A stretch of 64,000 nucleotides of DNA from Streptomyces sp. I05A-00742 (lineage in GTDB: Bacteria; Actinomycetota; Actinomycetes; Streptomycetales; Streptomycetaceae): assembly GCF_013055795.1 (NCBI RefSeq), contig NZ_JABETO010000019.1, forward strand, positions 62,001 through 126,000. Reading direction: 5' to 3'. The translations under genes and the position numbers were made by a program. Shown here piece by piece: positions 18,110 through 25,901 of this stretch. Position 1 is the stretch's first letter. Each line of letters begins with the position of its first letter. The notes beneath the pieces were generated by a model. That model was not told the DNA's origin, ran no database searches, and saw only the letters and a list, made by a program, of their open reading frames with translations.

Positions 18110-18535
18110 TCAAAAGCCCCCGAGGTCGGCGGAGACCCAGTGCTCCGGCCGCATGCGGATGATCACATGCCCCCCAAGCCGCGTCCGGTCGAATTCGACG
18201 AAATCATCAACCTTGTCCTCCGGGAGATACCGCGCGGCCATCTCCCGCGACCGCTCAGGACTGTCCTCCTCCACCCCGGTCACCGGCCCCTCCACCGACA
18301 CGTAGCGCACCGTCGGCTCCGTCCGCTGCACCATCAGACTGAAGCGCCCCGCACCCCGGATCGCCCGCGCCTTCCTGGAGTCGGGCCCGGTCCGCACCCA
18401 CAGCTCGCCACCCGGCGCGTACTGGTACCAGATGGGGACGGTCAGCGGCGCGCGCTCCGGCCGTTCGGCCACCGACAGCGCACCGATGTGAGGCTCCGCC
18501 AGAAACAGTTCTCGTTCCCGCATCGTCAGCGTCAT
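18110..18535 (-). CDS. PPOX-class flavin/F420-dependent oxidoreductase
   Basis: The 141-residue protein shows the split-barrel pattern of pyridoxamine-5'-phosphate-oxidase-like proteins: IGALSVAERPERAPLTVPIWYQYAPGGELWVRTG (about 17-50), SRKARAIRGAGRFSLMVQ and VEGPVTGV. Actinobacteria carry many such proteins that bind FMN, F420 or haem. The cofactor is not determined by the visible residues. Confidence 0.75.
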   Translation of the reverse strand: MTLTMRERELFLAEPHIGALSVAERPERAPLTVPIWYQYAPGGELWVRTGPDSRKARAIRGAGRFSLMVQRTEPTVRYVSVEGPVTGVEEDSPERSREMAARYLPEDKVDDFVEFDRTRLGGHVIIRMRPEHWVSADLGGF

Positions 18536-18714
18536 GCGGCCGACCCTAACGACGGCGGGCGGCTACGGGAGCGTGGCGATCCGGCGAGTTCCGAAAGGAG
18601 CCCCGCATGGACGGGCTCAGTCTCCCGGCGGGTGGAGCGCCGGCCTCACCGCCTTGGCCGCCCTCGGCTACCGCAGAGGCGCCCTCGCCCCCGTCGGCGA
18701 GGCCGCCGGGAAGG

Positions 18715-18795
18715 GCGGTCGGAACGCCACTGCCGGAAGCGGTTGTGAACGGTCGGCCAGGCGCCGAACTCCGTCGGCATCTCCCGCCACTGCCC
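18715..18795 (-). pseudogene. IS5-type transposase fragment
   Basis: About 25 codons remain, reading QWREMPTEFGAWPTVHNRFRQW. This is the conserved N-terminal segment of IS5-family transposases (compare WRDLPDRFGPWQTVYERFARW in the intact element at 22.7 kb). No open frame continues on either side. It lies in a 316-bp gap without a real gene. Confidence 0.65.
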
Positions 18796-18851
18796 GCCCC
18801 CGTCTGCAGAACCTGCTTCTGCCCCATGAGCGCCCCTCGCCGTACTCACCA

Positions 18852-19880
18852 CTATTCCTTGGCCCAGTACGCGGCCCGCACCTCCCCTTCCACGAAGTCC
18901 CGGCGCGGCAGACACAGGCCGAGGGACTCCTCCAAGGCGTGGAAGTACAGCTCGAACGTGTCGGTCAGTCCGGGGTGGTCCAGCTCGGCACGGCGCACGG
19001 CCCGGTTGAGGAAGTCCAGCTCGCCGCCCCGCAGATAGGGGGCACGGCCACGCTCGTACGAGATCAGCTCCAGCATGCCCCAGTCGTCGTCGACGCGGCG
19101 ACCGTCCCGTATGTAGTCGAAGGTGTAGATGGCCTTCGCGGAGGTGGCGGTCAGCCACACGCTCTCCTCGATCCCGAGCGCCGCGTATGCCTCTTTGTCG
19201 GCGAAGGACCCCGGCGGCATGTCGTGGTAGAGCAGGAACGTCCACCCGTTTGCCTGCCCGAAACAGCAGCTCTCCCACTGGCGGTCCCAGTGGGTCCGGC
19301 CGCTGTCCACGGACTGCAGGTCCTTCAGGCGCGTGCCGGCCGCGACCTGCGCGGGATCGGCCCCGTACAACAGGGCCAGCCGCTCGGCGTCGACGGTTCG
19401 CCCGGGCGCCGCGCGGAAGAAGGCAAGGATCGTGTACGGGTGCTGCTCACGCCAGGACCTTGCGATCCAGGCGAGCCCCTCCCACGGGTCGCCCCCGCAC
19501 GCCTCGACCGTCCCCGTGCCGTCCAGGCCGCCGGTGCGGAACCGTCTGCCCCACTCCGGATCGATCCGCTCCAGCGCGACGGCCGTCTCCTCGGGGCTAC
19601 CGCTGTGCCGGCCTATCGCAGCCTCTGCGATCAGGTAAAGCACCTGTTCAAGGTCTCGGGTCGCAAAGACCTCCCCGTAGGGGTCATGGCCACGCACCGT
19701 GCCGTCCTCGTCCACCAGCAGACACAGGCTGCCGCCCTCCGCCTCCTCGGCGCGCTCGGCCCACGCATCCAGCTCGTCGTCCGAGAGAGCCACGGGCGGC
19801 AGCCCGACCTCGTGGAGCAGGGCGTGTCCGGCGGCCGTCCGCTGCCAGGCCTCCGCAAGTGTCTGCTTGGTGATTGCCAT
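18852..19880 (-). CDS. hypothetical protein, possibly immunity-like
   Basis: The 342-residue protein begins MAITKQTLAEAWQRTAAGHALLHEVGLPP. It is acidic and rich in Trp and Tyr, with segments such as WTFLLYHDMPPGSFADKEAYAALGIEESVWLTATSAKAIYTFDYIRDGRRVDDDW. This style recalls the SMI1/DUF6461-like immunity proteins that sit beside polymorphic toxins in Streptomyces, but I cannot confirm the family. It is divergent from a broken glycine-rich gene of the type that often accompanies such loci. Confidence 0.65.
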   Translation of the reverse strand: MAITKQTLAEAWQRTAAGHALLHEVGLPPVALSDDELDAWAERAEEAEGGSLCLLVDEDGTVRGHDPYGEVFATRDLEQVLYLIAEAAIGRHSGSPEETAVALERIDPEWGRRFRTGGLDGTGTVEACGGDPWEGLAWIARSWREQHPYTILAFFRAAPGRTVDAERLALLYGADPAQVAAGTRLKDLQSVDSGRTHWDRQWESCCFGQANGWTFLLYHDMPPGSFADKEAYAALGIEESVWLTATSAKAIYTFDYIRDGRRVDDDWGMLELISYERGRAPYLRGGELDFLNRAVRRAELDHPGLTDTFELYFHALEESLGLCLPRRDFVEGEVRAAYWAKE

Positions 19881-19969
19881 GGCGTCAGCATAAGAAGGGC
19901 CACTGACAACCGGCCGATCCTCGCGGCCGGTCAACTCCCGTCGTTCAGGACCGGTATGGGCCCCGTCCG

Positions 19970-20203
19970 GCGCCGGGGCGGGCCCGAAAGGCGTCAACGC
20001 CAGCGTGAAGGCGTTCGCAGGCGCCAAGGTCTCCGCCGCCGGAGGCGCGGAGGTCGGCAGTATTGGCGTCGGCGGTAGGGCCGAGGCATGGGCCGGCTCG
20101 GGCGTGGAAGCCAAGGTGACCTTCGAGAAGGGGGAGGACGGCAAGTTCCGTGGTGGACACGGCTGGCGACATCAAGGACGGCATCGTCGGCCTGGTCACC
20201 TGA
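19970..20203 (+). pseudogene. remnant of a glycine/alanine-rich secreted-toxin-like protein
   Basis: In one frame the sequence reads VKAFAGAKVSAAGGAEVGSIGVGGRAEAWAGSGVEAKVTFEKGEDGKFR. After GKFR the homology continues in another frame as VVDTAGDIKDGIVGLVT and a stop at 20201. This resembles the C-terminal half of large Streptomyces proteins with AGAKA/GVGAKAEAWAG repeats, WXG100/T7SS-associated in my memory. Both the 5' part and a stretch near 20150 are missing. Confidence 0.6.
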
Positions 20204-20230
20204 TGTACTTATGCGAAAGGAGGGGCCGCA

Positions 20231-20728
20231 ATGCCCACAACACTGCCGGTGCCGATCGAATTCAGTCTGCCGGAGGGTTGGCGACCCGCCCCGCCGGACG
20301 AAGTCGGCGCTCCCGGCGTGGCCTTCGTCGTGCTGCACCCGCAGCCGGACGCCGGGTTCACGGCCAACATCACCATCGACGGCGACTTCTGGCCGGACGA
20401 GGCGATGCCGGCCGACGTGGCCGACGAGGCGGTGCAGCGTTTGCGCGAGATCGCCGAGTCCGTGGCGGTGACCAGTCGCGGTGAGCTCGGCTCCGGAGCC
20501 GAGCCCGGTCTGGTCCAGAGGCTGACGCTGTCGGCTGTCACCGGCGGTGCGCGCCGCGACCTCGTGCAGGCTCAGGTCTACCTGGCCATGCTGGATCCCG
20601 GCAGTTCGCACAAGCGTGCGGTGATCCGACTGATCCTGACCTCCACTGCGGCGCAGGAGGGCAGTGTCGTAGGCGACTTCCAGGAGTTTCTGCGCACGGT
20701 TCGCCCGGACACCAGGGCGGGGGCGTAG
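20231..20728 (+). CDS. DcrB/LpqN-like hypothetical protein
   Basis: The 165-residue protein reads PIEFSLPEGWRPAPPDEVGAPGVAFVVLHPQPDAGFTANITIDG, a pattern of DUF1795/LpqN-type proteins, then alternating beta and helix segments (LVQRLTLSAVTGGARRDLVQAQVYL). No signal peptide is present. It follows directly after the broken glycine-rich gene and is two bases from the next gene, so the two are an operon and were probably partners of the lost protein. Confidence 0.7.
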   Translation: MPTTLPVPIEFSLPEGWRPAPPDEVGAPGVAFVVLHPQPDAGFTANITIDGDFWPDEAMPADVADEAVQRLREIAESVAVTSRGELGSGAEPGLVQRLTLSAVTGGARRDLVQAQVYLAMLDPGSSHKRAVIRLILTSTAAQEGSVVGDFQEFLRTVRPDTRAGA

Positions 20729-20730
20729 CG

Positions 20731-21246
20731 ATGGGCCGATTCTGGGACAAGTACACGGGCACCCGGCACCCCGGCAGCGATATGGCACCGCTGCCCGCCG
20801 CCGAGCTGCGGTCCGCGCTGCTCGCGCTCAACGGCCCGGACGTGCCATATGTCGTACGCGATGCTCCTTCCAAGGAGAAGGCGGACTTGGTGGCGGAGTG
20901 GCGGATCGAGGAACCCGCTTGGCACACCTTCTTCGCCCGGAGCCGGTTGGACCGGCAGTTCCGGATTCGGATGCGACTGGTCCCGGGGAGGCACGAGGTG
21001 CGCACCCTCGACCAGCAATGGGAGGTGACATGGGTCGGCGACACGCCCAGGATCGCCACGTCGGCAGAGTACGGCCATGGGGCGATGACCACGGTCTCCA
21101 AGCAGTGGACGTACGAGCGGGGGCCCGACGGCCGTCGGCGAATGGTCGAGACGTTCGGCTTCGACTCGCGGGAGATGAAGAACCCTCTGCGTGACACAGT
21201 CCTCGGCGCCGGATGGGTCTGGCGTGGAGCAGTTTTCAGCCTGTGA
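20731..21246 (+). CDS. hypothetical protein (partner of glycine-rich locus)
   Basis: The 171-residue protein begins MGRFWDKYTGTRHPGSDMAPLPAAELRSALLALNGPDVPYVVRDA and contains WRIEEPAWHTFFARSRLDRQFRIRMRLVPGRHEVRTLDQQWEVTWVGDTP. It has no signal peptide or catalytic motif I recognise. In other Streptomyces, proteins of this sort follow large AGAKA-repeat proteins. It is separated by two bases from the upstream gene. Confidence 0.65.
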   Translation: MGRFWDKYTGTRHPGSDMAPLPAAELRSALLALNGPDVPYVVRDAPSKEKADLVAEWRIEEPAWHTFFARSRLDRQFRIRMRLVPGRHEVRTLDQQWEVTWVGDTPRIATSAEYGHGAMTTVSKQWTYERGPDGRRRMVETFGFDSREMKNPLRDTVLGAGWVWRGAVFSL

Positions 21247-21282
21247 CCGGCCATCTCGGAGGCTGACGGCGCAAGATCCCAC

Positions 21283-21690
21283 CTGACCTCGCCGTTTCAG
21301 TTGGGGTTGTTGAGTGGCTGAGCGAGTTGTTCGAGGCCGTGTCGGCCGGTGGACATGGTGAGGGCCCGGCGCGGTGGTCGGGTTCTCCAAGGTCCTTCGT
21401 GTCGGGGGTGGCCGGGGCGGTTGGTCAGTTGGCGTGGCGTGGCGGGACGGGGTAGGGCGGCGAGGCGGTGGGAGGCGGCGGCGAGGTCTTCAGGGCCAGG
21501 TCGCCCCTATCCGCAGGTGGAGGCGGCGGCCGCCGCGGGTGAGGCGGGCGGCGACGTGCAGGAGCCGGTAGTGGAGTTTCTTGGGGTCGGCGGTCGCGAG
21601 TTCGCCGTCCAGGAGGAGGACGCGGGTCCAGGCGAGGAGGTCGATGGCTGCGAGGGTGAGTTCCGATCCATGCGGTGCTGACGGCGAGTT
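21283..21690 (-). pseudogene. IS1380-type transposase 3' remnant
   Basis: The minus strand encodes GSELTLAAIDLLAWTRVLLLDGELATADPKKLHYRLLHVAARLTRGGRRLHLRIGATWP, the C-terminal end of IS1380-family transposases. It then stops at a TGA. Homology continues in a shifted frame (EDLAAASHRLAALP), so a small deletion broke it. A terminal-type sequence, CAACTGAAACGGCGAGGTC, lies near 21283-21303. No catalytic core remains. Confidence 0.65.
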
Positions 21691-21947
21691 TGGGACGTGA
21701 ACCAATACCCTGCACGCAGAAAGTGCCTTCCGCTGGACCGACAGAACCCCTCGACAAGGTTCATCATCTCAGCGCAGAAGTCACTTTCGCGTTACCGCAC
21801 AGAACCCGCTACCCGCGCCAAGTGCAACGGCGAGGCCAGGGCTCGTCCTGCGGATCGTGGGTCGAGCCAGGGCCGGACCGAGGCGAGGGCCGGGCCAGTG
21901 CCCTAATCGTGTTGACCACCCCCGGCAGGCAGTGCTGGAGTCGGCAC

Positions 21948-22688
21948 GTGGACAGCATCCCCGCCAACCGGCGGCTCTGGAACCAGATCAGCAGCGCCTA
22001 CCAGCACGAGCACGACCCGCGAATCGGCGCCACACCCCGGCTGTGGGGCATGTACTCCATCCCCGACGCGCACCTGCACGCCCTGGGCGACGTCACCGGC
22101 AAGCGCGTCCTCGAACTCGGCTGCGGCGCCGGCCAGTGGTCCAGAGCGCTCGCCGCCGAGGGCGCCACGGTGGTCGGGCTCGACCTGTCCGAGGCCCAAC
22201 TCGCCGCAGCAGCCCGCGCGATGGGAGCGGACCGCTACTCGCTGGTGCAAGGCGCCGCCGAACAACTCCCCTTCGCCGCCGACAGCTTCGACCTGGTGTT
22301 CTGCGACTTCGGTGGGCTCAGCTGGGCGCCCCCGCATCTGGCCGTCCCGCAGGCCGCACGCGTCTTGGGCCGAGGCGGGCGCCTGGTGTTCAACGTCGCC
22401 AGTCCATGGTTCGAAGCTTGCTACGACGAAGCCGCCGGCCGCGTGACCACGACGCTGCAGAAGGACTACTTCGGGCTGAACACCATCGCCGAAGACGACG
22501 GCGCGACCAGCTATCAGCTCACCTATGGCGACTGGGTCAAGGTCCTGCGCGGCGCGGGTCTCATCATCGACGACCTCATCGAGCCGCGGCCCGAACGTGG
22601 AACACCCAACGGCTACAACGAGACCGACCCACCCGACTGGGCACACCGCTGGCCGGCGGAACTGCTCTGGGTAACCCACAAACCGTAA
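21948..22688 (+). CDS. class I SAM-dependent methyltransferase
   Basis: The protein is about 246 residues from a GTG preceded by CTGGAG. Motif I is VTGKRVLELGCGAGQWSRALAAEGATVVGLDLSEAQL (about 46-82). Motif post-I and IV follow (AAEQLPFAADSFDLVFCDFGGLSW, about 103-126). The end GYNETDPPDWAHRWPAELLWVTHKP is typical of small-molecule methyltransferases of this size. The substrate is unknown. It is flanked by transposase sequences on both sides. The 257 bp before it show no gene. Confidence 0.85.
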   Translation: MDSIPANRRLWNQISSAYQHEHDPRIGATPRLWGMYSIPDAHLHALGDVTGKRVLELGCGAGQWSRALAAEGATVVGLDLSEAQLAAAARAMGADRYSLVQGAAEQLPFAADSFDLVFCDFGGLSWAPPHLAVPQAARVLGRGGRLVFNVASPWFEACYDEAAGRVTTTLQKDYFGLNTIAEDDGATSYQLTYGDWVKVLRGAGLIIDDLIEPRPERGTPNGYNETDPPDWAHRWPAELLWVTHKP

Positions 22689-22766
22689 GTTCCGCCGAGC
22701 CGAGCCGAGCCGAGACGTGAAGGCATTCCCTCGCCGGAAAGGCTCTAGGGCCTGTCTGACAAATGA

Positions 22767-23330
22767 TTAACCCGTGGACTCGCGGAGCCAGAGGATCAAG
22801 GAAGCCAGGACAACTCCGGCACGGTAGCGGTCGCCGAGCTTGTCGAACCGGGTCGCGATCGCGCGGAACTGCTTGAGGCGGGCGAAGCATCGTTCGACGA
22901 CGTTGCGGTCGCGGTAGGTGACCTTGTCGAAGGCCGGCGGCCGGCCGCCGAGGGCTCCGCGTCGGCGGCGGTTCGCCGCCTGGTCGCGGCGCTCGGGGAT
23001 CGTGGCAGCGATGCCCCGGCGCCTCAGCAGATGACGGATGGACCTGCTGGAATACGCCTTGTCACCCAGCACACGGTCCGGTGTCGTGCGCGGGCGGCCC
23101 GTGCCGAGGCGCGGGGTGCGGATGCCGTCGAGGACCTGGCCGAACGCCGTAGCGTCGTTGACGTTGCCGGGCGTGAGCACAATCGACAGGGGCAGGCCCC
23201 GGCCATCGACGGCGAGATGGACTTTGGTGGTCAGCCCGCCTCGGGAGCGGCCGAGGGCCTGGCGCGCCTGCGAGCGGCCCGGAACTTCCAGTTCGTCCCC
23301 GTTCGCATCCCCTTTTTGCGGGCGCCGACT
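22767..23330 (-). CDS. IS5-family transposase, second frame (orfB)
   Basis: It contains GRSRGGLTTKVHLAVDGRGLPLSIVLTPGNVNDATAF, LGDKAYSSRSIRHLLRRRGIAATIPERRDQ and ERCFARLKQFRAIATRFDKL. These hold the second Asp and the DDE Glu of the catalytic triad. No start codon suits it; it is probably made as a fusion with orfA by -1 frameshifting near 23309-23317. The frame stays open further upstream. It stops within the left terminal repeat. Confidence 0.85.
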   Translation of the reverse strand, partial: SRRPQKGDANGDELEVPGRSQARQALGRSRGGLTTKVHLAVDGRGLPLSIVLTPGNVNDATAFGQVLDGIRTPRLGTGRPRTTPDRVLGDKAYSSRSIRHLLRRRGIAATIPERRDQAANRRRRGALGGRPPAFDKVTYRDRNVVERCFARLKQFRAIATRFDKLGDRYRAGVVLASLILWLRESTG

Positions 23331-23656
23331 GCGTGCTGGTGGGCTCGGTTGATGGTGGAGTCGACGGAGACGGTCCATTCCACCCGGCCCACCGCGTCAT
23401 CGCGGACCTGAACATGCTCCAGCAACCGTGCCCAGGTGCCGTCCGCCTCCCAGCGGGCGAACCGCTCGTAGACGGTCTGCCACGGCCCGAACCGGTCGGG
23501 AAGATCCCGCCACGGAGCCCCGGTCCGCAGCCGCCACAGCACCCCGTTGACCACCTGCCGGTGATCACGCCACGGACGGCCCCGTCCGTCCACCTGAGGC
23601 AAAAGGGGCTCCATCCGCCTCCATGCCGCATCCGTCAACTCACCTCGACCTGCCAC
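23231..23656 (-). CDS. IS5-family transposase, first frame (orfA)
   Basis: It begins at a GTG (VAGRGELTDAAWRRMEPLLPQ) and has the N-terminal DUF4096-type domain WRDHRQVVNGVLWRLRTGAPWRDLPDRFGPWQTVYERFARW. The first catalytic Asp lies in WTVSVDSTINRAHQHAVGARKKG. A run of five A and four G (mRNA strand, 23317-23309) within codons R-K-K-G precedes the point where homology passes to the -1 frame. Confidence 0.85.
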   Translation of the reverse strand: MAGRGELTDAAWRRMEPLLPQVDGRGRPWRDHRQVVNGVLWRLRTGAPWRDLPDRFGPWQTVYERFARWEADGTWARLLEHVQVRDDAVGRVEWTVSVDSTINRAHQHAVGARKKGMRTGTNWKFRAARRRARPSAAPEAG

Positions 23657-23692
23657 AAGATCAATTATCAGACCGGCTATAGAGTCCTGCCC

Positions 23693-24322
23693 GTGGCGAA
23701 TCATCAGGACGAGACCAGGACGGCCTACGACGGTGTCGTCGAGCTGTACGCATCGCTGTTCGCAAACCGGCTGGAAACACAGCCTTTCTCCCGAGCCATG
23801 ATCGGCACCTTCGCCGAACTGGTGCGCGCGACGGGCAACCTGCGGACAGCGGACGTCGGGTGCGGGCCCGGACATCTGACAGCCATGCTGCACGAACTCG
23901 GCCTGGACGCCTTCGGACTCGACCTTGCCCCCGGCATGGTCGACCACGCCCGGCAGGCCCATCCGGCGCTGCGCTTCCAAGAGGCGCGGACGGAATCCCT
24001 GCCGATCGAGGACGCCGCGCTCGGCGGCGTACTGGCCCACTACTCAATGATCCACACCCCTCCGGGGGAACTACCGGAGCTGCTCGCCGAACAGGTACGC
24101 GTCCTGGCACCGGACGGTCTGCTCCTGGTCTCCTTCTTCGGGACCGACGGACAAGAACCGGTCCGGTTCGACCACAAGGTGGCGCCCGCCTACAGCTGGC
24201 CGGTGGATCGCCTCGCCGAACTGCTGGGCGATGCTGGGCTCGATCCCTTCGCCCGGCTGCTCCACGATCCAGCCTCTGATCGGGGCTTCCTCGACGCCCA
24301 TCTACTAGCCCGCCGTTCGTAG
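23693..24322 (+). CDS. class I SAM-dependent methyltransferase (IS-adjacent)
   Basis: The 209-residue protein starts at a GTG (VANHQDETRTAYDGVVELYASLF). It has motif I LRTADVGCGPGHLTAMLHELGLDAFGLDLAPGMVDHAR (about 48-85) and the YSMIHTPPGELPELLAEQVRVLAPDGLLLVSFF region. Its start codon is only 11 bp from the inner right end of the insertion sequence, so the native promoter has been displaced or the gene is a passenger of the element. The open frame extends upstream into the transposon, but those codons are antisense to the transposase. Confidence 0.85.
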   Translation: MANHQDETRTAYDGVVELYASLFANRLETQPFSRAMIGTFAELVRATGNLRTADVGCGPGHLTAMLHELGLDAFGLDLAPGMVDHARQAHPALRFQEARTESLPIEDAALGGVLAHYSMIHTPPGELPELLAEQVRVLAPDGLLLVSFFGTDGQEPVRFDHKVAPAYSWPVDRLAELLGDAGLDPFARLLHDPASDRGFLDAHLLARRS

Positions 24323-24384
24323 CCACTGCCCAGTCCCCCAGCCGATCGGCGCACCTCCAGATTGCCAGCTCAGCCGAATCTCGC

Positions 24385-24416
24385 TGATCAGACCGGAATT
24401 ATCAGACACCCCCTAG
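24385..24416. repeat. outer IS5-like terminal repeat
   Basis: The stretch TTATCAGACACCCCCTAG (24399-24416) is the reverse complement of CTAGGGGGTGTCTGATAA. It matches the left end of the insertion sequence (CTAGGGCCTGTCTGACAA) at 15 of 18 positions and carries the CTAG on its outer side. Just before it is a further TGATCAGACCGG like the inner right end. The methyltransferase gene lies between the inner and outer ends. Confidence 0.6.
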
Positions 24417-24559
24417 TGCGCCCGGCGGAGATGGCGGCCCATCTCCGCCGTCAGCTCCACGGCCGTCCTCCGGTCGCCCGTGCGCCAGGCGCGGTAGTAC
24501 AGCTCCTTGATCCGCCGGCACTCCGCGCACGGCCCCGCCGCCGCCCTCTTCCCGATCAC
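24413..24559 (-). CDS. 48-residue protein with CxxC
   Basis: The gene starts with GTG overlapping the stop of the preceding gene (GTGA). It reads VIGKRAAAGPCAECRRIKELY and ends TAVELTAEMGRHLRRAH with TAG. A CAEC pair may bind metal, and the rest is basic and helical. Small proteins of this kind accompany Scr1/DUF397 regulators in Streptomyces, as I recall. Its stop codon overlaps the CTAG of the outer transposon end. Confidence 0.65.
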   Translation of the reverse strand: MIGKRAAAGPCAECRRIKELYYRAWRTGDRRTAVELTAEMGRHLRRAH

Positions 24560-24855
24560 CGCAGACCGTCCCGGCGGCGGCTCCGCGCGTTCGCCGCCGC
24601 GATGCGCGGGCTCAGCGTCTCCGGCCGGGTCGCCTTGTACGCCCGCAGCGCGGCGGCCAGCACCCTGGCCTCCTCTCCGCCGAGCGGGTCGAGGATCGAG
24701 ACGAACACCCGTCCGTCCATGGGCGGTTCGGGTGTCACCCGGACGTCGAGCCCGTACGACGCGAGCGCGTCGTGCAGCTCGGCCGCGAGGCGGGCGGTGA
24801 CCTCCCGCAGGGCGGGGAGGTCGGGGGTGTCGGGGCAGCGGTGGTCCTTGGGCAT
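24556..24855 (-). CDS. hypothetical protein divergent from XRE regulator
   Basis: The 99-residue protein starts MPKDHRCPDTPDLPALREVTARLAAELHDALASYGLDVRVTPEPPMDG. The ATG is preceded by a GGAG-containing leader, and a longer frame upstream has no ribosome site. It is a small alpha/beta protein without motifs I recognise. It is transcribed divergently from the XRE gene and coupled to the 48-residue gene after it. Confidence 0.7.
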   Translation of the reverse strand: MPKDHRCPDTPDLPALREVTARLAAELHDALASYGLDVRVTPEPPMDGRVFVSILDPLGGEEARVLAAALRAYKATRPETLSPRIAAANARSRRRDGLR

Positions 24856-24965
24856 GGGTGGGTACTCCGTGGGGGGCTCGTTCGCTCCGTTTCCGTTCTC
24901 AGCATCACGCGGTGGCGCTACGCTCACCAGGGGTAACGGTTTTCGGCAGCGCCGAGCGTAAACGG

Positions 24966-25901
24966 ATGGCAACTGTGCCTGCACCCAAGGAACTTGACCC
25001 GCTGGCTTCCCTGCCGGCTTTGTACGGGTCGAAGCTGCGGAAGCTTCGCCTTCGCGCGGGATTGACCCAGAAGCAGCTGGGGGCCAAGGTCCCCATTGCG
25101 CACAGCCGGATTGCCCAGTTCGAACTGGGCAAGGAAGTGCCGCATGAGGACATTTCGACCCGACTGGATGAGCTGCTGGGGGCAGAGGGGGAGCTCATCG
25201 CCCTGCGGGAGCACATCAAGCGGGCGCCGGTGACGGACGTTTTCCTCAAATTCTTCGACTTCGAGGCCAAGGCCACCGCCATGCACAAGTACATGGCGCA
25301 TCACGTACCCGGGCTGTTGCAGACCGAGACGTACGCTCGAGAAGTCATCGGGAGTGCACAGCCCTGGCTCTCTGCGGAGGAGTTGGCGGCGAAAGTGGCG
25401 ACGCGGATGGGGCGGCAGCGTCTCCTCGTCAAATCTGACGCGCCGCTCCTGTGGTCGGTCCTGGACGAGTCGGTGATCCGGCGCCCGGTGGGCGGCCCCG
25501 CAGCCATGCGGGACCAGCTGCTACGTGTTCTGGAGGCGGCGAAGACGCCCAATGTCGAGGTGCAGGTCCTGCCCTTCGGTGCAGGTTGTCATCCCCTCAT
25601 GGGGGGCTCGCTGACTCTGCTGTCCTTCAAGAACGCCCCGAACATGGCGTACCTCGAAGGCGATCTCTACGGTCATCTCGTGAACGACAGTGCAGCCGTG
25701 GCACGGCACGCTCACCGTTATGACCTTGTCCATGCCGCGGCCTTGCACCCCGATCCGTCGATCGCCATGATCGAACGGCTGGTTGAGGAGTACGACAAGT
25801 GCGCACACCGCGCGGTATCGAATGGCGAAAATCCACCTACAGCGGCGGTGACGCCGATTGCCTCGAAGCAACGAGCGGAATATCCGGCCTCGTCTCGATA
25901 A
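24966..25901 (+). CDS. XRE-family regulator with DUF5753 (Scr1 type)
   Basis: The 311-residue protein has a helix-turn-helix KLRKLRLRAGLTQKQLGAKVPIAHSRIAQFELGKEVPHEDISTRLDELL (about 22-70). A DUF5753 domain follows: YMAHHVPGLLQTETYAREVI, ATRMGRQRLL, EVQVLPFGAGCHPLMGGSLTLLSF. Such proteins are paired with DUF397 proteins in Streptomyces and take part in developmental or antibiotic regulation. The DUF397 gene starts inside its 3' end. Confidence 0.92.
   Translation: MATVPAPKELDPLASLPALYGSKLRKLRLRAGLTQKQLGAKVPIAHSRIAQFELGKEVPHEDISTRLDELLGAEGELIALREHIKRAPVTDVFLKFFDFEAKATAMHKYMAHHVPGLLQTETYAREVIGSAQPWLSAEELAAKVATRMGRQRLLVKSDAPLLWSVLDESVIRRPVGGPAAMRDQLLRVLEAAKTPNVEVQVLPFGAGCHPLMGGSLTLLSFKNAPNMAYLEGDLYGHLVNDSAAVARHAHRYDLVHAAALHPDPSIAMIERLVEEYDKCAHRAVSNGENPPTAAVTPIASKQRAEYPASSR

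Larger units (their letters stand above)
22745..23682. mobile_element. IS5-family (IS427-like) insertion sequence
   Basis: The element carries a two-frame transposase and imperfect terminal inverted repeats. The left end reads CTAGGGCCTGTCTGACAA. The right end, read inward, is CTATAGCCGGTCTGATAA, so 14 of 18 positions match. A CTAG lies at the left end, a common IS5 target. A second, outward copy of a similar end occurs at 24398-24416, so the right boundary could also be there (see findings). Confidence 0.75.

Noticed and set aside
18607-19038. Plus-strand frame MDGLSLPAGGAPASPPWPP
   Set aside because: Low-complexity Pro/Ser/Ala composition, overlaps the transposase fragment and the antisense of the 342-residue gene; not supported as a protein.
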